64,000 nt of DNA. Source: Chamaecyparis obtusa. Taxonomy: Eukaryota > Streptophyta > Pinopsida > Cupressales > Cupressaceae. A model generated the notes under the pieces. The model saw only the letters and a list, made by a program, of their open reading frames with translations. It was not told where the DNA came from and searched no databases. Positions within the stretch are counted from its first letter, which is position 1. Each line of letters begins with the position of its first letter. A program made the translations under genes and the position numbers. Below are positions 10,790-23,020 of this stretch, piece after piece. The stretch lies in contig BSBK01002051.1 of NCBI GenBank assembly GCA_027943335.1, positions 167,001 to 231,000 of the forward strand, given 5' to 3'.

Positions 10790-12620
10790 ACTATAGGTCC
10801 TATTAGGTCGCGTAAGTGGTCTTATTAGGTCTTAAGGGTCCTATAATGGACTAATTGGTATTAATAGGTCCTAATAGATCATGTAAGTGGTCTTATTAGG
10901 TCTTAAGGGTTCTAAGATGTACTAATTGGTATTAATAGGTCCTATTAGGTCAAGTAAGTACTCTTATTAGGTCTTAAGGGTCCTAAGATGTACTAACTGG
11001 TATTAATTGGTCCTAAGACATCCTAAGATTCTTTAATGGGCCATGTAAGTGGTCTTATTAATAGGTCCTATTAGGTCAAGTAAGTTCTCTTATTAGGTCT
11101 TAAGGGTCCTATGATGTACTAGTTGGTATGAATAGGTCATATTAGGTCACGTAAGTGGTCTTATTAAGTCTTAAGGGTCCTAAGATGTAATAATTTGTAT
11201 TAATAGGTCCTATTATGTCAAGTAAGTGGTCTTATTAGGTCTTAATGGTCCTAAGATGTACTTATTGCTACTAATAAGTCTTTTTAGGTCAAGTAAGTGG
11301 TCTTATTAGGTCTTAAGGGTCCTATGATGTACTAATTGGTATTAATAGGTCCTATTAGGTCACATAAGTGGTCTTATTAGGTCTTAAGGGTCCTAAGATG
11401 TACTAATTGGTATTAATAGCTCCTATTAGGTCAAGTACGCAGTCTTATTAGGTCTTAAGGGTCCTAAGATGGACTAATTGGTATTAATATGTCCCATTAG
11501 GTCAAGTAAATGGTCTTATTGGGTCTTAAGGGTCCTATGATGTACTAATTGGTATTAATAGGCCCTATTAGGTCAAGTAAGTGGTCTTATTATGTCTTAA
11601 GGGTCCTATGATGTACTAATTGGTATTAATATGTCCTATTAGGTCATCTAAGTGGTCTTATTAGGTCTTAAGGGTCCTAATATGTACTAATTGGTATTAC
11701 TAGGTCCTATTAGGTCAAGTAAGTGGTCTTATTAGGTCTTAAGGCTCATATGTTGTACTAATTGGTATTAATAGGTCCTATTAGGTCAAGTAAGTGGTCT
11801 TATTAGGTCTTAAGGGTTCTATGATGTACTAGTTGGAATTAATAGGTCCTATTAGATCACGTAAGTGGTAATATTAGGTCTTAAGGGTCCTAAGATGTAC
11901 TAATTGGTATTAAAAGCTCCTATTAGGTCAAGTAAGTGGTCTTACTAGGTCTTAAGGGTCCTATGATGTACTAATTGGTATTAATAGGTCCTATTAGGTC
12001 ATGTAAGTAGTCTTATTAGGTCTTAAGGGTCCTAAGATGTAATAATTGGTATTAGTAGGTCCTATTAGGTCAAGTAAGTGGTCTTATTAGGTCTTACAGG
12101 TCCTAAGATGTACTAACTGGTATTAATAGGTCCTATTAGGTCATGTAAGTGGTCTTAAGGGTCCTAAGATGTAATAATTGGTATTAATAGGTCCTATTAG
12201 GTCAACTAAGTTCTCTTATTAGGTTTTAAGGGTCCTAGGATGTAGTAATTGGTATTAACAGGTCCTATTAGGTCACATAAGTGGTCTTATTAGGTCTTTA
12301 GGGTGCTAAGATGTAATAATTGGTATCGATAGGTTCTATTAGGTCAAATAAGTGGTCTTATTAGGTCTTAAGGGTCCTAGGATGTACTAATTGGTATTAA
12401 TAGGTCCTATTAGGTCACGTAAGTGGTCTTATTATGTCTTAAGGGTCCTAGGATGTACTAATTGGTATTAATAGTTCCTATTAGGTCAAGTAAGTGGTCT
12501 TATTAGGTCATAAGGGTCCTAGGATGTACTAATTGGTATTAATAGGTTCTATTAGGTCACGTAAGTGGTCTTATTAGGTCTTAAGGGTCCTAATATGTAC
12601 TAATTGGTATTAATTGGTCG
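10790..12620. repeat. 71-bp satellite array, about 25 copies
   Basis: The unit runs TAGGTCCTATTAGGTCAAGT, then AAGTGGTCTTATTAGGTC, then TTAAGGGTCCT, A(A/T)GATGTACTAATTGG and TATTAA, 71 bases in all. Attaattag-type anchors at 11341 and 11412 give the period directly. The words TTAGGTC and GGTCCTA recur inside the unit, so it probably grew from a shorter motif. Most differences between copies are single bases. Shortened units occur near 10985-11060 and 12145. No gene is present. Confidence 0.95.
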
Positions 12621-14790
12621 TAGGTAACATAAGAGGTCCTAAGGGGTCCTAAGGAATCTAGATAATAGTCCTAAAATTTTAATGGGTTGTAGGTGCAATA
12701 AGCGGTCCTAGAGTGTCTTAAGGGGTCATGGGTAACATAAGAGGTCATAAGGTATAGATAAGGGTCCTAGAGTATCTTAAGGGGTCGTGGATAACATAAG
12801 AGGTCCTAAGGGGTCCTAGGTTACATTAGTAGATCCTTGTATGTATTAATTGAGTCTAAGATACATAAATGTGTCATAGTTCAACCTAAGCTATGTTAAT
12901 GGGTCTTGAGAATCAGAAGGGGTCGTACATGAAATAAGTGGTCCTAGGACATCCTAAGAGTCTTTAATGGGTCTCGGGGGTCCTAAGTTTTCATATTTGT
13001 TTTAAGATTTCATAAAGGATCTAGATAAGAGTCCTAGAATGTTAATGAGTCATAGGTACAATAAGTGGTCCTAGAGTGTCTTAAGAGGTTGTGGGTAACA
13101 TAAGAGGTCCTAAGGTATAGATAAGGGTCCTATAGTGTCTTAACGGGTCATAGGTAACATAAGAGGTCCTAAGGGGTCGTAATGGATCCAGATAAGTTTC
13201 CTAGAATGTTAATGGGTCGTAAGTGCAATAAGTGGTCCTAGAGTGTCTTAAGGGGTTGTGGGTAACATAAGAGGTCATAAGATATATATAAGGGTCCTAG
13301 AGTGTCTTAATGGGTCATGGGTAACATAAGACATCCTAAGGGGTTGTAAGGTACATTAGTGGATCCTCATATGTAGTAATTGAATCTAAGATACATAAAT
13401 GTGTCATTGGACAACCTAAGATTTTTTAATAGGTCTTGAGGATCCAAAGGGGTCGTAGGTGCAATAAGTGGTCTTGGGATATCCCAAGATTCTTTAATGG
13501 GTCTTTGGTGTCCTAAGGTTTCTTATTTGTTTTAAGATTTCATAAGGGATCCAGATAAGAGTCCTATAATGTTAATGAGCCATAGGTGCAATAAGTGGTC
13601 CTAGAGTGTCTTAAGGGGTCGTGGGTAACATAAGAGGTCCTAAGGTATAGATAAGGGTCCTAGAGTGTTTAAAGGGGTCATAGGTAACATAAGATGTCCT
13701 AAGGGGTCCTGAGGGATCCAGATAAGAGTCATAGAATGTTAATGGGTCATAGGTACAATAAGTGGTCCTAGAGTGTCTTAAGGGGTCATGGGTAACATAA
13801 GAGTTCATAAGGTATAGATAAGGGTCCTAGAGTGTCATAATGGGTCATGGGTAACATAAGAGGTCCTAAGGGGTCCTAGGTTACATTAGTGGATCCTCAT
13901 ATGTATTAATTGAATCTAAGATACATAAATGTGTCACAGGACAACCAAAGATATGTTAATGGGTCTTGAGGATCCGAAGGGGTTGTAGGTGCAATAAGTG
14001 GTCCTATGACATCCTAAGATTATTTAGTGGGTCTTGGGGGTCCTAAGGTTTCATATTTGTTTTAATATTTCATAAGGGATCCAGATAAGAATCTTAGAAT
14101 GTTAATGAGTCGTAGGTGCAATAAGTGGTCCTAGAGTGTCTTAAGGGGTCGTGGATAACATAAGAGGTCCTAAGGTATAGATAAGGGTCCTAGAGTGACT
14201 TAAGGGGTGGTAGGTAACATAAGAGGTCCTAAGGGGTCCTAAGGGGTCTAGCTAAGAGTCCTAGAATGTTAATGGGTTGTAGGTGCAATAAGTGTTTCTA
14301 GAGTGTCTTAAGAGGTTGTGGGTAAAATAAGAGGTCATAAGGTATAGATAAGGGTCCTAGAGTGTCTTAAGGGGTCATGGGTAACATAAGAGGTCCTAAG
14401 GGATCCTAGGTTACATTAGTGGATCCTCATATGTATTAATTAAATCTAAGGTACATAAATATGTCATAGGACAACCTAAGATATTTTAATGGGTCTTGAG
14501 GATCTGAAGGGGTTGCAGGTGTCTTAAGATGTCATAAGTGATATGTAATGGTCCTAGAATGCCTTAAGGGGTTGTAGGCATCATAATAGGTCCTAAGAGA
14601 TCATAGGTTACATTAATTCATCCTAATATGTCTTAAGGAGCCTTGATAGAAACAATGAGTCCTTATATGTATTAATGGAACCTAGCATGTACATCAATGG
14701 GTCATAGGACATCCTAATATGTATTATAAGATCTTGAGATTCCTAAGGGATCCAAAGTGTCTTAATATTTTGTAAGGGAGGGATAAGGGT
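12620..14790. repeat. 530-bp higher-order satellite, about four copies
   Basis: The anchor ACATTAGT(G/A)GATCCT occurs at 12823, 13353, 13883 and 14413, each exactly 530 bases apart. Each unit is built of decayed pieces about 65-75 bases long that share words with the neighbouring 71-bp array (GGTCCTAAGG, GAGTGTCTTAAGGGGTC). The two arrays are therefore probably related, with the 530-bp unit a higher-order form. The last copy fades out by about 14790. Confidence 0.93.
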
Positions 14791-15471
14791 CCTAGAAACT
14801 TACTGTACTATAATTTTTTAACATATTCTAACATGCTACTAGATAATTTTAAAAAATTTAACTGATTTTCTAAAATTCCAATAAACTAAAAATTATTTAA
14901 AACAAACAACTAAGTAATATTTACTAAATTTACTAAAAATGCATGTACATGTGAGAAAGAGAGATTCCTAATATTTACTAACTTTAAACTTGATAATTAA
15001 AAACAAATATTTTTAATAATTTCTATAAGATCTTACTGTTTTCTAACATTTTCTAACATTTCTACTATGGCTTCTAATGTTTTGTAAATATTTTCTAATA
15101 GTTGCTAATAAACTACTACGATTTTCTACCATTTTCTAATATTTAACTATGATTTTCTAACATTCTACTATCAATTTCTAACATATTCTAATATTTAACT
15201 ATGATTTTCTAACATTTCTATAAATAAAAAATAATTTAAAATAAATAACTAACTAAAATAAATATAAAACATATGATATATAATAAAAAAAATGAGAAAA
15301 ATGTGTGTAATTGATACTGCTAACAATATGAAAATGTCAAACAATCTTGAGAGGTGTTGATGTCATGCTGGATGTCACTACTTCGATTTAAGGCCTGGGG
15401 TCTGTAAAATCCAAATAGTGACAATGACAAATAATTTTTTTTTCCAGAAATATATAATGAAATCTGGTGAT
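14791..15471. other. AT-rich non-coding spacer with TTCTAACATTTT words
   Basis: No gene is seen. Words such as TTCTAACATTTTCTAA and TACTATGATTTTCTAAC recur irregularly from 14815 to 15215 and suggest decayed short tandem repeats. The rest is A/T-rich. Confidence 0.6.
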
Positions 15472-15558
15472 AAGGGGCTTCACTCAAAGACCCCCTTTAC
15501 ACGAAGTACCCTACATAGGGTACTTCGAGCGAAGGGGGGTCTTCGCATGAAGCCCCTT
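15472..15558. repeat. GC-rich 87-bp near-perfect palindrome
   Basis: The arms pair from AAGGGGCTTC at the left to GAAGCCCCTT at the right. They pass through AGACCCCCTT / AAGGGGGGTCT and CGAAGTACCCTA / TAGGGTACTTCG, with only two bases between the innermost arms. The following 70 bases repeat the same words (GTAGGGTACTTC, CACTTCGCCCGAAGTG). The block is CpG-rich inside AT-rich DNA. It may be the end of a foldback element or an extruding hairpin; no coding sequence is present. Confidence 0.85.
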
Positions 15559-17059
15559 GTGTAGGGTACTTCATGCGAAGTGGGTCCACCACTTCGCCCG
15601 AAGTGATGACTTCGCACGAAGACTCTAATTTTTTTTATTTTCCTATGACATCAATTTTCTTCACGCCTAAAAGTGGGACACAGCTTTGTGGGATCACCCT
15701 ATGCAGTTTATGTTTGTGATTGCAACACTTGGCAATTCATATCCTAAGATCGTGAGATTTATGTTTGACTGGATAATATATAAAGTTGAGATACTTTTAA
15801 TTAATGCATTCACTGACATTGCGATGGATAAAACACCTTGAAACATATCATTTCTGCACTAATTGATTAGCAGTGACCAAGGAGAGAAGAGTTAAGAAGC
15901 ACTACAACCATCTAGAAAAAACATGTTCACTATCAATTGGGATTTCTCAATATCTATACACTAGTACCCAATGAAAGTTTTCCATACCACTTGAGAAAAA
16001 GGAACTCTCAAGCCTTGTCTCATTGTACTCAGAGTGATAACCATATGTCCTACTAAAGAAAAGAAAGGATCACATACAAGTATGCACACATAAGGGTTCA
16101 CAATATAGCATACTCTACAAACCATATCCACACTCACCTCCAGGTATAATAGGAATATAGATCAAAGGGAATATCAAGCTAAGAAAAAGAGGTTACAACA
16201 TACAATTTACATAGTTTCATCATCACATATAAATGACTCACAAAGAAATCTGAGAGGTTACTAGGTCTAAACACAAGAGTTTCATTGCATGCCCATTTGG
16301 CCCATGTAGTTCTAAGAAATCCTCTAATGAAGATGAGGTTATTGAAATGGGGTTACATCATCACACTTTTCAACTACATCCTTTTCTAGTGGGAGACCAA
16401 GGCATATAAGAGGTATCTAAGGCCAGTTACTCTCTAAGCCTACTCAAACATGGGAAAAATTCTCCACGATGTAACAGTTAGTATTGTCCTTTCTTAGTTA
16501 TTTGTTTTAACCCCATTTTTTAATATATTAAAATTAATGTTATCACTTGACATGAACAATCTTCAATGGGTTACCCTAGTGGCCCCTTTATGTCTCAATT
16601 CCCTAATTAGAGAGGCACTCCCATGGTTAGCATAACACCCACTCACACACATACATGGTAGAAAAAGATGGAATCATTCATGTCATTTATATCAAAATAG
16701 TTTTCTAGAATGTCCCATGATAAATCATAACACTGTCAGCCCTACCAAGAAGTGGCATAACCATGAACTAACACACACACATATGCCAATATCATTTTCA
16801 CATGCAACTCTTAGACACACAACACCTCAACAAGTGTGAGAATATAATTTGAGGTATATACAAGCTTGATGTTACCATATAAAAACTATGAACAATGAAT
16901 CTTCATGCAAGAATATCACTAAGAAGTACAACAAGACTTCCAAACCTGGATATGGCATGCTAAGGCCATTTTTCACCAAAAATTCAACTTTTGAATATGA
17001 AGAATGTGGGAAAGGCCACTCTTCCCCATACTCAAAACATTCTAAAAATGCATTTATTT
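15559..17059. other. Non-coding spacer
   Basis: Apart from the CGAAGT-rich tail to about 15630, I see no gene, RNA gene or clear repeat. The open frames here are short, overlap on both strands and show no family motif. Confidence 0.5.
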
Positions 17060-17469
17060 CACTAGTACAAAAACACCAATATATGACTAAATAAACTACT
17101 AAAAATTGTAGATAAATGACTAATTTTGGCCACGTGACCAGTAGTAGTTTATTGCCGTTCATTTATCTCACGACCAAATTTATGACTAAACTATTTTAGT
17201 CATTGATTTGGTCATTTATTTATTCATTTATTTGGTTATTTATTTGGTCATTTATTTGGTCATTGATTTGGTCATTGATTTGGTCATTTATTTGGTCATT
17301 TATTTGGTCGTTGATTTGGTCATTTATTTGGTCATTTATTTGGTCATTGATTTGGTCATTTATTTAGTCATTTATTTAGTCATTTATTTAGTAATATATT
17401 TAGTCATATATTTAGTCATTTATTTAGTCATATATTTAGTCATTTATTTAGTCATATATTTAGTCATAT
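17060..17469. repeat. Left CACTA end with 12-bp subterminal array
   Basis: After CACTAGTACAA come inverted copies of the motif (ATGACTAAATAAA, ATAAATGACTAATTTT). From about 17196 there follow about 22 direct copies of a 12-base unit, first TGGTCATTTATT and, from about 17360, TAGTCATTTATT or TAGTCATATATT. The long open frame through it (VIYLVIYL...) is a by-product of the 12-base period. The same motifs recur at 44866-45190. Confidence 0.8.
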
Positions 17470-17541
17470 TAGGGCACGATGGAATCAAACCACCATCCTC
17501 CTACTTGTAAAGTAGGTGCTCTTCCATTGAGCTAGTACCCT
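17470..17541 (-). tRNA. tRNA-Val(UAC)-like gene, organelle type
   Basis: The minus strand folds as a 72-base tRNA. The acceptor stem is AGGGTAC with GTGCCCT (one G-U pair) and the discriminator is A. The D-arm is GCTC/GAGC with GG in a seven-base loop. The anticodon stem is CCTAC/GTAGG around TTTACAA, giving anticodon TAC. The variable loop is five bases, and the T-arm GGTGG/CCATC encloses TTTGATT. The T-loop departs from TTCGANT at one base. No CCA is encoded. It does not look like the usual nuclear tRNA-Val. An origin from organelle DNA, or a decayed copy, is inference. It abuts the 12-bp array. Confidence 0.65.
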
Positions 17542-18707
17542 TTAAAGAATAATCATACCATGTATACTAGTAGTTTCCATTAAACAAGATTTCAAGTTTT
17601 TCCATCTATAGTTCAAGGGTTATGATAGTAAATGGTTATGAGAATCATTCAAAACAAAGTATGTCAAAGACTATTATGAGGAAAAGTTTTTGATTTTCAT
17701 GTAAAGAGGAAGAATCATAGGTTCCATCACAGTGAGAAGCACATTCTATACATGAAAGAAAATGTAAATTTCTTGATCTAAGGGGCAATAAGATGGCAGA
17801 AAAATAGAGTAGCAACCTCCATGCAATTTCATGAATAAAGGAGAAAAATTCAGAGATTAAAACTCTTCCTAATGACTATAACTGGACCAAGTACCCAGCT
17901 TTAGACTAATCCAATCCTTAATCCAAAAATTCACTTTCTAGACCATTACCATCCACCTAGAGCCTACAACTTGTCCAATCTTCAAGAAAATCTTCCACCC
18001 TTTTTCTAGCACCTTAGAACATCATAACATGGCCAATGTACCATTTTCCACCAGCCCTTTAAGTATGGTTGAGAGATCTACAATGCAATTCACTCTAAGA
18101 GCATATTCTCCTTGTTGCCATGTCTAGTCAATAATCTACCTTTAACTCACAAACTTTCCAAACAACTAGGGAAACCCTTGATAGTTCCAAACACCCTCTA
18201 CAATGCTATTAAACATATCCCAAACCCAGGGTATGTTACTTTGGACTAACTACTAGATCCAGTACCTTTGTAGCAACCAAATAGGCCTAATTTGCACCCA
18301 TTTACAAAGAAACCTATACAAGGACTTTCTCCCTTGACTCATAACCTTGAAACAATCTTAGTAAATGGAAAAACAAAAAACACTAAGGATTATAAAGTTT
18401 TTAAGGCACCATCACTCACCTATTTTTCTAGGCATCAAACCCTCCCTTCTAGGGTCCCTAGGCTAGGGCTTGTTCACAAGGACACTTGAAAATCTCTCTA
18501 GACATACCTAACACATCCCTATGGACCTTGCAACACTAAATCCATCACAAAACATACCCATCCTTATGAGTATTTATTCACATTAATTATTATATCAAAT
18601 TTCAAACCATCGCTAATGGCATGGGATTAAATTGACATCTACAGTAGTAATTATAAAGGGAAAGAAAATTCTAAGAGTTAATCTTTTTAATTTGAACATT
18701 CATGTAC
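17542..18707. other. Non-coding spacer inside the CACTA candidate
   Basis: I see no supported gene. The frame near 18292-18489 has no recognisable motif and neutral-looking composition. Confidence 0.45.
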
Positions 18708-18855
18708 CTCTCCTATGCCAATGTGTTGAAGAAATTTATCTTCAAATTCTTGACATAGTTCCAATGCAATAGCCTGAGTTCCTTTAGCAGTTTGAACCAA
18801 TTTCTCACCAAGCCTTACTAACTCGTCTTCAACAACTTGTGATCTACCCTCCAAC
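18708..18855 (-). pseudogene. Dynamin (DRP2-type) exon fragment
   Basis: A 148-base stretch, free of stops, is bounded on the minus strand by an AG acceptor (18857-18856) and a GT donor (18707-18706). It encodes 49 residues including RSQVVEDELVRLGEKLVQTA and AIALELCQEFEDKFLQHI. This matches from memory the middle/stalk region of plant dynamin-related proteins of the DRP2 class, large GTPases in clathrin-mediated vesicle formation. Neither the GTPase domain nor the PH domain exons were found nearby, so it is a stranded exon. It lies antisense to the SET-domain exons, inside the CACTA candidate, and may have been captured by it. Confidence 0.7.
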
Positions 18856-19139
18856 CTACATAATTTATGATCACATTTATCAAGTTTATTTCAAATATTA
18901 TGTAATATGCATCTTAGTACCTATAACATAAACAAGTTCAACCAGTAATATTTTAGAACTCGTATGGCATGCCAATAGCGTATGCACTTGAAAACAATAT
19001 AATATCACCAAGACATTCATACAAGATGTAGGCAGCAAGTTTTTTTTAAAACAATAATCAAAATTCCCTTCAACATTTGTAGTTAACATATTAAATAGTC
19101 TTAGCAATCAAAGATAAATTAAATAGAAAAAGGCTTCTT

Positions 19140-20260
19140 TGCATGTTCTTTCCATTGCAAAAGAATACCCTATCCACACACATCAAATCCATACAACTTG
19201 ACAAGAAAATTCTTATAATGATATAATTTTTGTGTGAGAATTGTATAGTTCAATCCCATGATGGATGGATGTGCACAAAGAAAATAGGACTAATGTGGAA
19301 AAAAACCAAATATAAATAGATAAGTGCATCAGAAATGGTTATCCATTCAAGATCTCCACACAAAATGTAAACCAGGGGTTTAGCATTGTGAAGTAGAATA
19401 AGATTTCTAACTTCTAAGCTATTAATGAGGAAACACTGGTCAAGTTGATAGAATAAAGTATCTTCCACAAAAAGAGCATTGAAAAAGGTAATGCAAACAC
19501 ACCAATCACCAATGTCAAGCCATATCAATTGCAAAACAATACCCCATAACACATCCAGTACCAGATACATTTAGACAATGAAACTCAAGAAGCAAATTCT
19601 TATAATGATTATGTTCAGAAAATCACTGTCCAGTGAAACCCCTGGATAGTTGTAGACTAGGAAAATGAGAATGATGTAGCCAAAAAGGTTTCTAGACAAC
19701 AATAAAAAGATACATGAATAAGTGACGTTTAGCAATGTAGGATCTCCCTACCAAATGCAAGCTCGCAGGATGTTTGGTATTATGAAGCGGAGCATTTAAG
19801 TTGCTACGCTATCATTGAGAATAAATTGGAAGAGCTAATAAAATATGATAGCTTCCAAGAAAAAGGCATTAAAAAACATTGTAGACCCATCCATCATTGA
19901 TGGCAAGCCATATCCCTTAGAAAAGTATAACCCATCCAGCACAAGATAAATTAAGACAATACAACTTGAGAAGAAAATTCTTATGATGATATGAGCCTTT
20001 ACGAGGTTTAGACAAGCTTTGTATAGTAGAGCCCCAAGATGGATGGTTGTAGACAAGAAAAAGGGAATTGATGCCGAAGAACTCCTAGGAATTCCAAACA
20101 AGAAAAACAAGATATGCATGCATCCATTATGGTTAGCCATTCAGGATCTTCATATCAAATGAAGGCTTGTAAGGAGCTTGATACTATGAAGTAGAGGATT
20201 TAGGTGGACAAGCTATCAATGAGAAAGTTCTGGTCAAGTTGAATAGATAAGGTAGTTCCC
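19140..20260. repeat. Diverged tandem repeat of about 385 bp, nearly three copies
   Basis: The phrase TTCTTATAATGAT (or TTCTTATGATGAT) recurs at 19210, 19597 and 19978, spaced 387 and 381 bases. Each is followed by related text on an ATGGATGG...TGTAGAC theme, a GAAGTAGA or GAAGCGGA word, and a run like AGCTATCAATGAG. Copies are well diverged. Open frames on the minus strand repeat in step but show no family motif I know. Confidence 0.7.
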
Positions 20261-21897
20261 ATGTCCAAAATGTATTTCTATTATTTATATTGATTATAGA
20301 TTCCACAGGTAGCCATGGAAACAAAACAATGTATTTAAGACTTTAAAACAGATACAACTGCTTTAGGTGCTCATCTATAAAGTTGATTGTCTGGAAGGAT
20401 AAATGTTTAAATTTATCTATATGTGGGACCTCTCATTCAGAGTTTACAAATGATCACCAAAAGCACAGAAAGATGGGTGGAGCAAGCAGGTTTGGGAGGA
20501 GGCATGCAAAATGAATCAAGATAAGAGACCAATAAAGACAAAGTTCTAGAATTATGCAAGAAAAAGTAGAGGTAGGGTGTTAATATATGGCACACATTAT
20601 GAAATAGGCAAAAAATTGAAGTACTTGTGTTTGGTAAACATAAGTTGACCTACAAATCACATAAGATGACTTATGATACATAGTATTTTGCTTGTCTGCA
20701 AAAGTGCCTAGATATGGTACACTAGCTTAGTGGAGAATAATTAGCCTAGGCCCTAAAGATATGAAGACTTGTGATCCTGTACAAGTCTTCAAGATCTCAT
20801 CCTGTACAAGTTATCAAGTTCTCATTTCATTATAGTTTAAATAAATTATACGGAATAAGATAATACACCAATTAAAAATCCTAATGTGAATGGTCACAAG
20901 GAATTCCTCTATTTTGTGTTAGGATACATATTAGTCAAACCAAAAGTGTCAACCAAATAAAGCTAGTAGAGATAATATTCCACTTGTGACAATAAAGAAA
21001 AAGAGAAAATTATCTTCTTTATTGATCTATGCATTGTACCTGTAACCTTGAGACACTCTACATTGGTATAGTGAAAGTCATGCTAACAAGACCTGACTCC
21101 TTTTTTATATACACTGCATTGTGTGAGAGAATGGGAAACATTGAATGTTCAAAAAACTATTATTGTAATAGAAGCATGTAAGAAAATTCCACAGCTCACT
21201 ACAACAATAAAACACAAATAAAATAATTAAACTTCATATCAGATTCTTCTAGAAAACATCTTCCTTACTGTTAGTATCCTGTGAAAATGTAAGCTTTTCC
21301 TATAATGTATGCTCGGCACCACTAACAATCTGGTCAAAAATTCAATAAGTTAAAGTCAAAGGAGATTTCAAATTATCAAAACCATAGTATATATAGTTAA
21401 TTGTTCTAGAGGAGGACAATTAACTACATTACATGCTCATTTTGGTGTGCACTGATATAATGTGCATTGGGCTTGTGACCCTTCCAACTTGCTACATTTT
21501 CATATTTTATCTGGCCTCAATATTGTATTTCTAGTATTTTCACATTTTGTTGTGATTTTCAATTGAGTTGAATCATGACTTTAGTGTATCATAATAGAGA
21601 TTTGGTGGCTATGACAAGTATTATGTGTAATAAAAATGGTTATGCATTTTGGCATCAGCCTCTTTTCATCAAAAAGTTAGTGATTGCATATAGTCATATT
21701 GTAAATATTTCCTATTGCATTCCTGGTGTAATGTATTCTAAGGAGGCTAAGACATAGAATGGAGCCATTGGAAGTTCATCTTTACAAGGAAAGTGTACAG
21801 TTTTTTGGTTAATCAATTTATATGGCATTTGAGATTGTTTTTTTTGGTTGGCCAATAAAAGAAAGCCAATCTTAATTTACTTTCATTTTCTGTGCAG
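20261..21897. other. Spacer before the SET-domain exons
   Basis: No supported gene. A 60-codon plus-strand frame at 21575-21757 (MTLVYHNRDLVAMTSIM...) lies just upstream of the SET gene exons and could be a decayed earlier exon, but I recognise nothing in it. The first supported exon starts at 21898 after TTTTCTGTGCAG. Confidence 0.4.
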
Positions 21898-23020
21898 TGC
21901 CCATCTTTAAAAGAAGAAGTTTGAAAAATAAATCTGTAGCAGAATCAACAGAGAAATCTATTAATTGTGATGACAATTGGAATGTACCCTTTCTTGCTGG
22001 TGTAAGTGACGATTTTCCTAAATAGTTGAGAAAAAAGAAAGAGAAATCTCTGAAGGTTAATGTGAAGTATAATTATCCTTTGTCAGATGGTTGTGCTTGT
22101 TCTTCTATCAGTGGTTGGGCATGGCACAAATGGTCAAACAAAGCTTCTCCTACTGAGAGAGTGCTGGTGAGAGTTTTTTGAGTTCTTTCTATCTATCAAA
22201 CTGGTGGTTCACAAGACAAGCCTTTAAAATTGGTAAATAAGAGTCAGTCAACCCATACAAATAGAGAAAAGCTTCGTAATCTAGCTGTAGCTGCAGAGGG
22301 TGCTAAGCTACTCAAAACCACCCAATTGAAGGTTTAATAAATAATGAATTTAGCTTCGGTTTATATAGTACTCACGTTTAATCAATCCACTAAATAGATT
22401 TGTCTTATTTCGTTCTCTAGGCTCGAAAAAAATGGCTGAAATTTCAGCGAAGCAAGATACATGACTGGGGCTTGGTTGCTTTGGAGCCTATTGAGGTAGA
22501 TGACTTTGTGATTGAATATGTTGGGGAGCTAATTTGACCTAAGGTTAAATATCTAACTCATGTTTATTGGATTAAACAGTGATGCTTATGATCTGAGGTG
22601 CCTTATTTGCATAGTGTAGTTAATTGAAGGAGGGGATGTGGGTAATGGCATCCACTCCTTTTTTGAATATGTATGGGCTGTGAAACAATAATAGGGTTTT
22701 GAATGATTTTTTTTTTAAGGTGATTCTGATGACCATTATATTTTTTGCATTAATCTTATAGGTATTTTATATTCGAGAGAAGAACTATGAGAAAATGGGT
22801 ATTGGCAGTAGCTATTTGTTTCGAATAGATAATGAATATGTGGTGAGTTATCTTTCCTGTGTTTGGAAGGTTCTCTGTATGTTTAATATGTATTCTTTAT
22901 AGGTTTTTTTATATTTTATAATTGGTGGATGTTGTTACTACATATAATATTGAAATAATTCTTAGATGCTATTTCCGTGTGTTTCTGAAATCTATCACGA
23001 TGATTTGTGATAAATACATT

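Noticed and set aside
10790..12620. Regular direct repeats as a CRISPR array
   Set aside because: Whole 71-base units repeat with no unique spacers, and the setting is a plant nuclear genome.
13611..13808. Minus-strand frame with THDPLRHSRT-type repeats
   Set aside because: It follows the satellite period and is not a gene.
10790..14790. Interstitial telomere repeat because of TTAGG and AAGGG words
   Set aside because: The words are TTAGGTC and TTAAGGGTCC inside a 71-base unit, not runs of TTTAGGG.
17208..17510. 100-codon frame of repeating VIYLVIDL residues
   Set aside because: It is a translation of the 12-bp DNA repeat, which keeps one frame open automatically; there is no independent protein signal.
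19250..20140. Two minus-strand hydrophobic frames of about 100 codons as a membrane protein gene
   Set aside because: They recur in step with the 385-bp repeat and match no family I know; stops interrupt them at different places in each copy.
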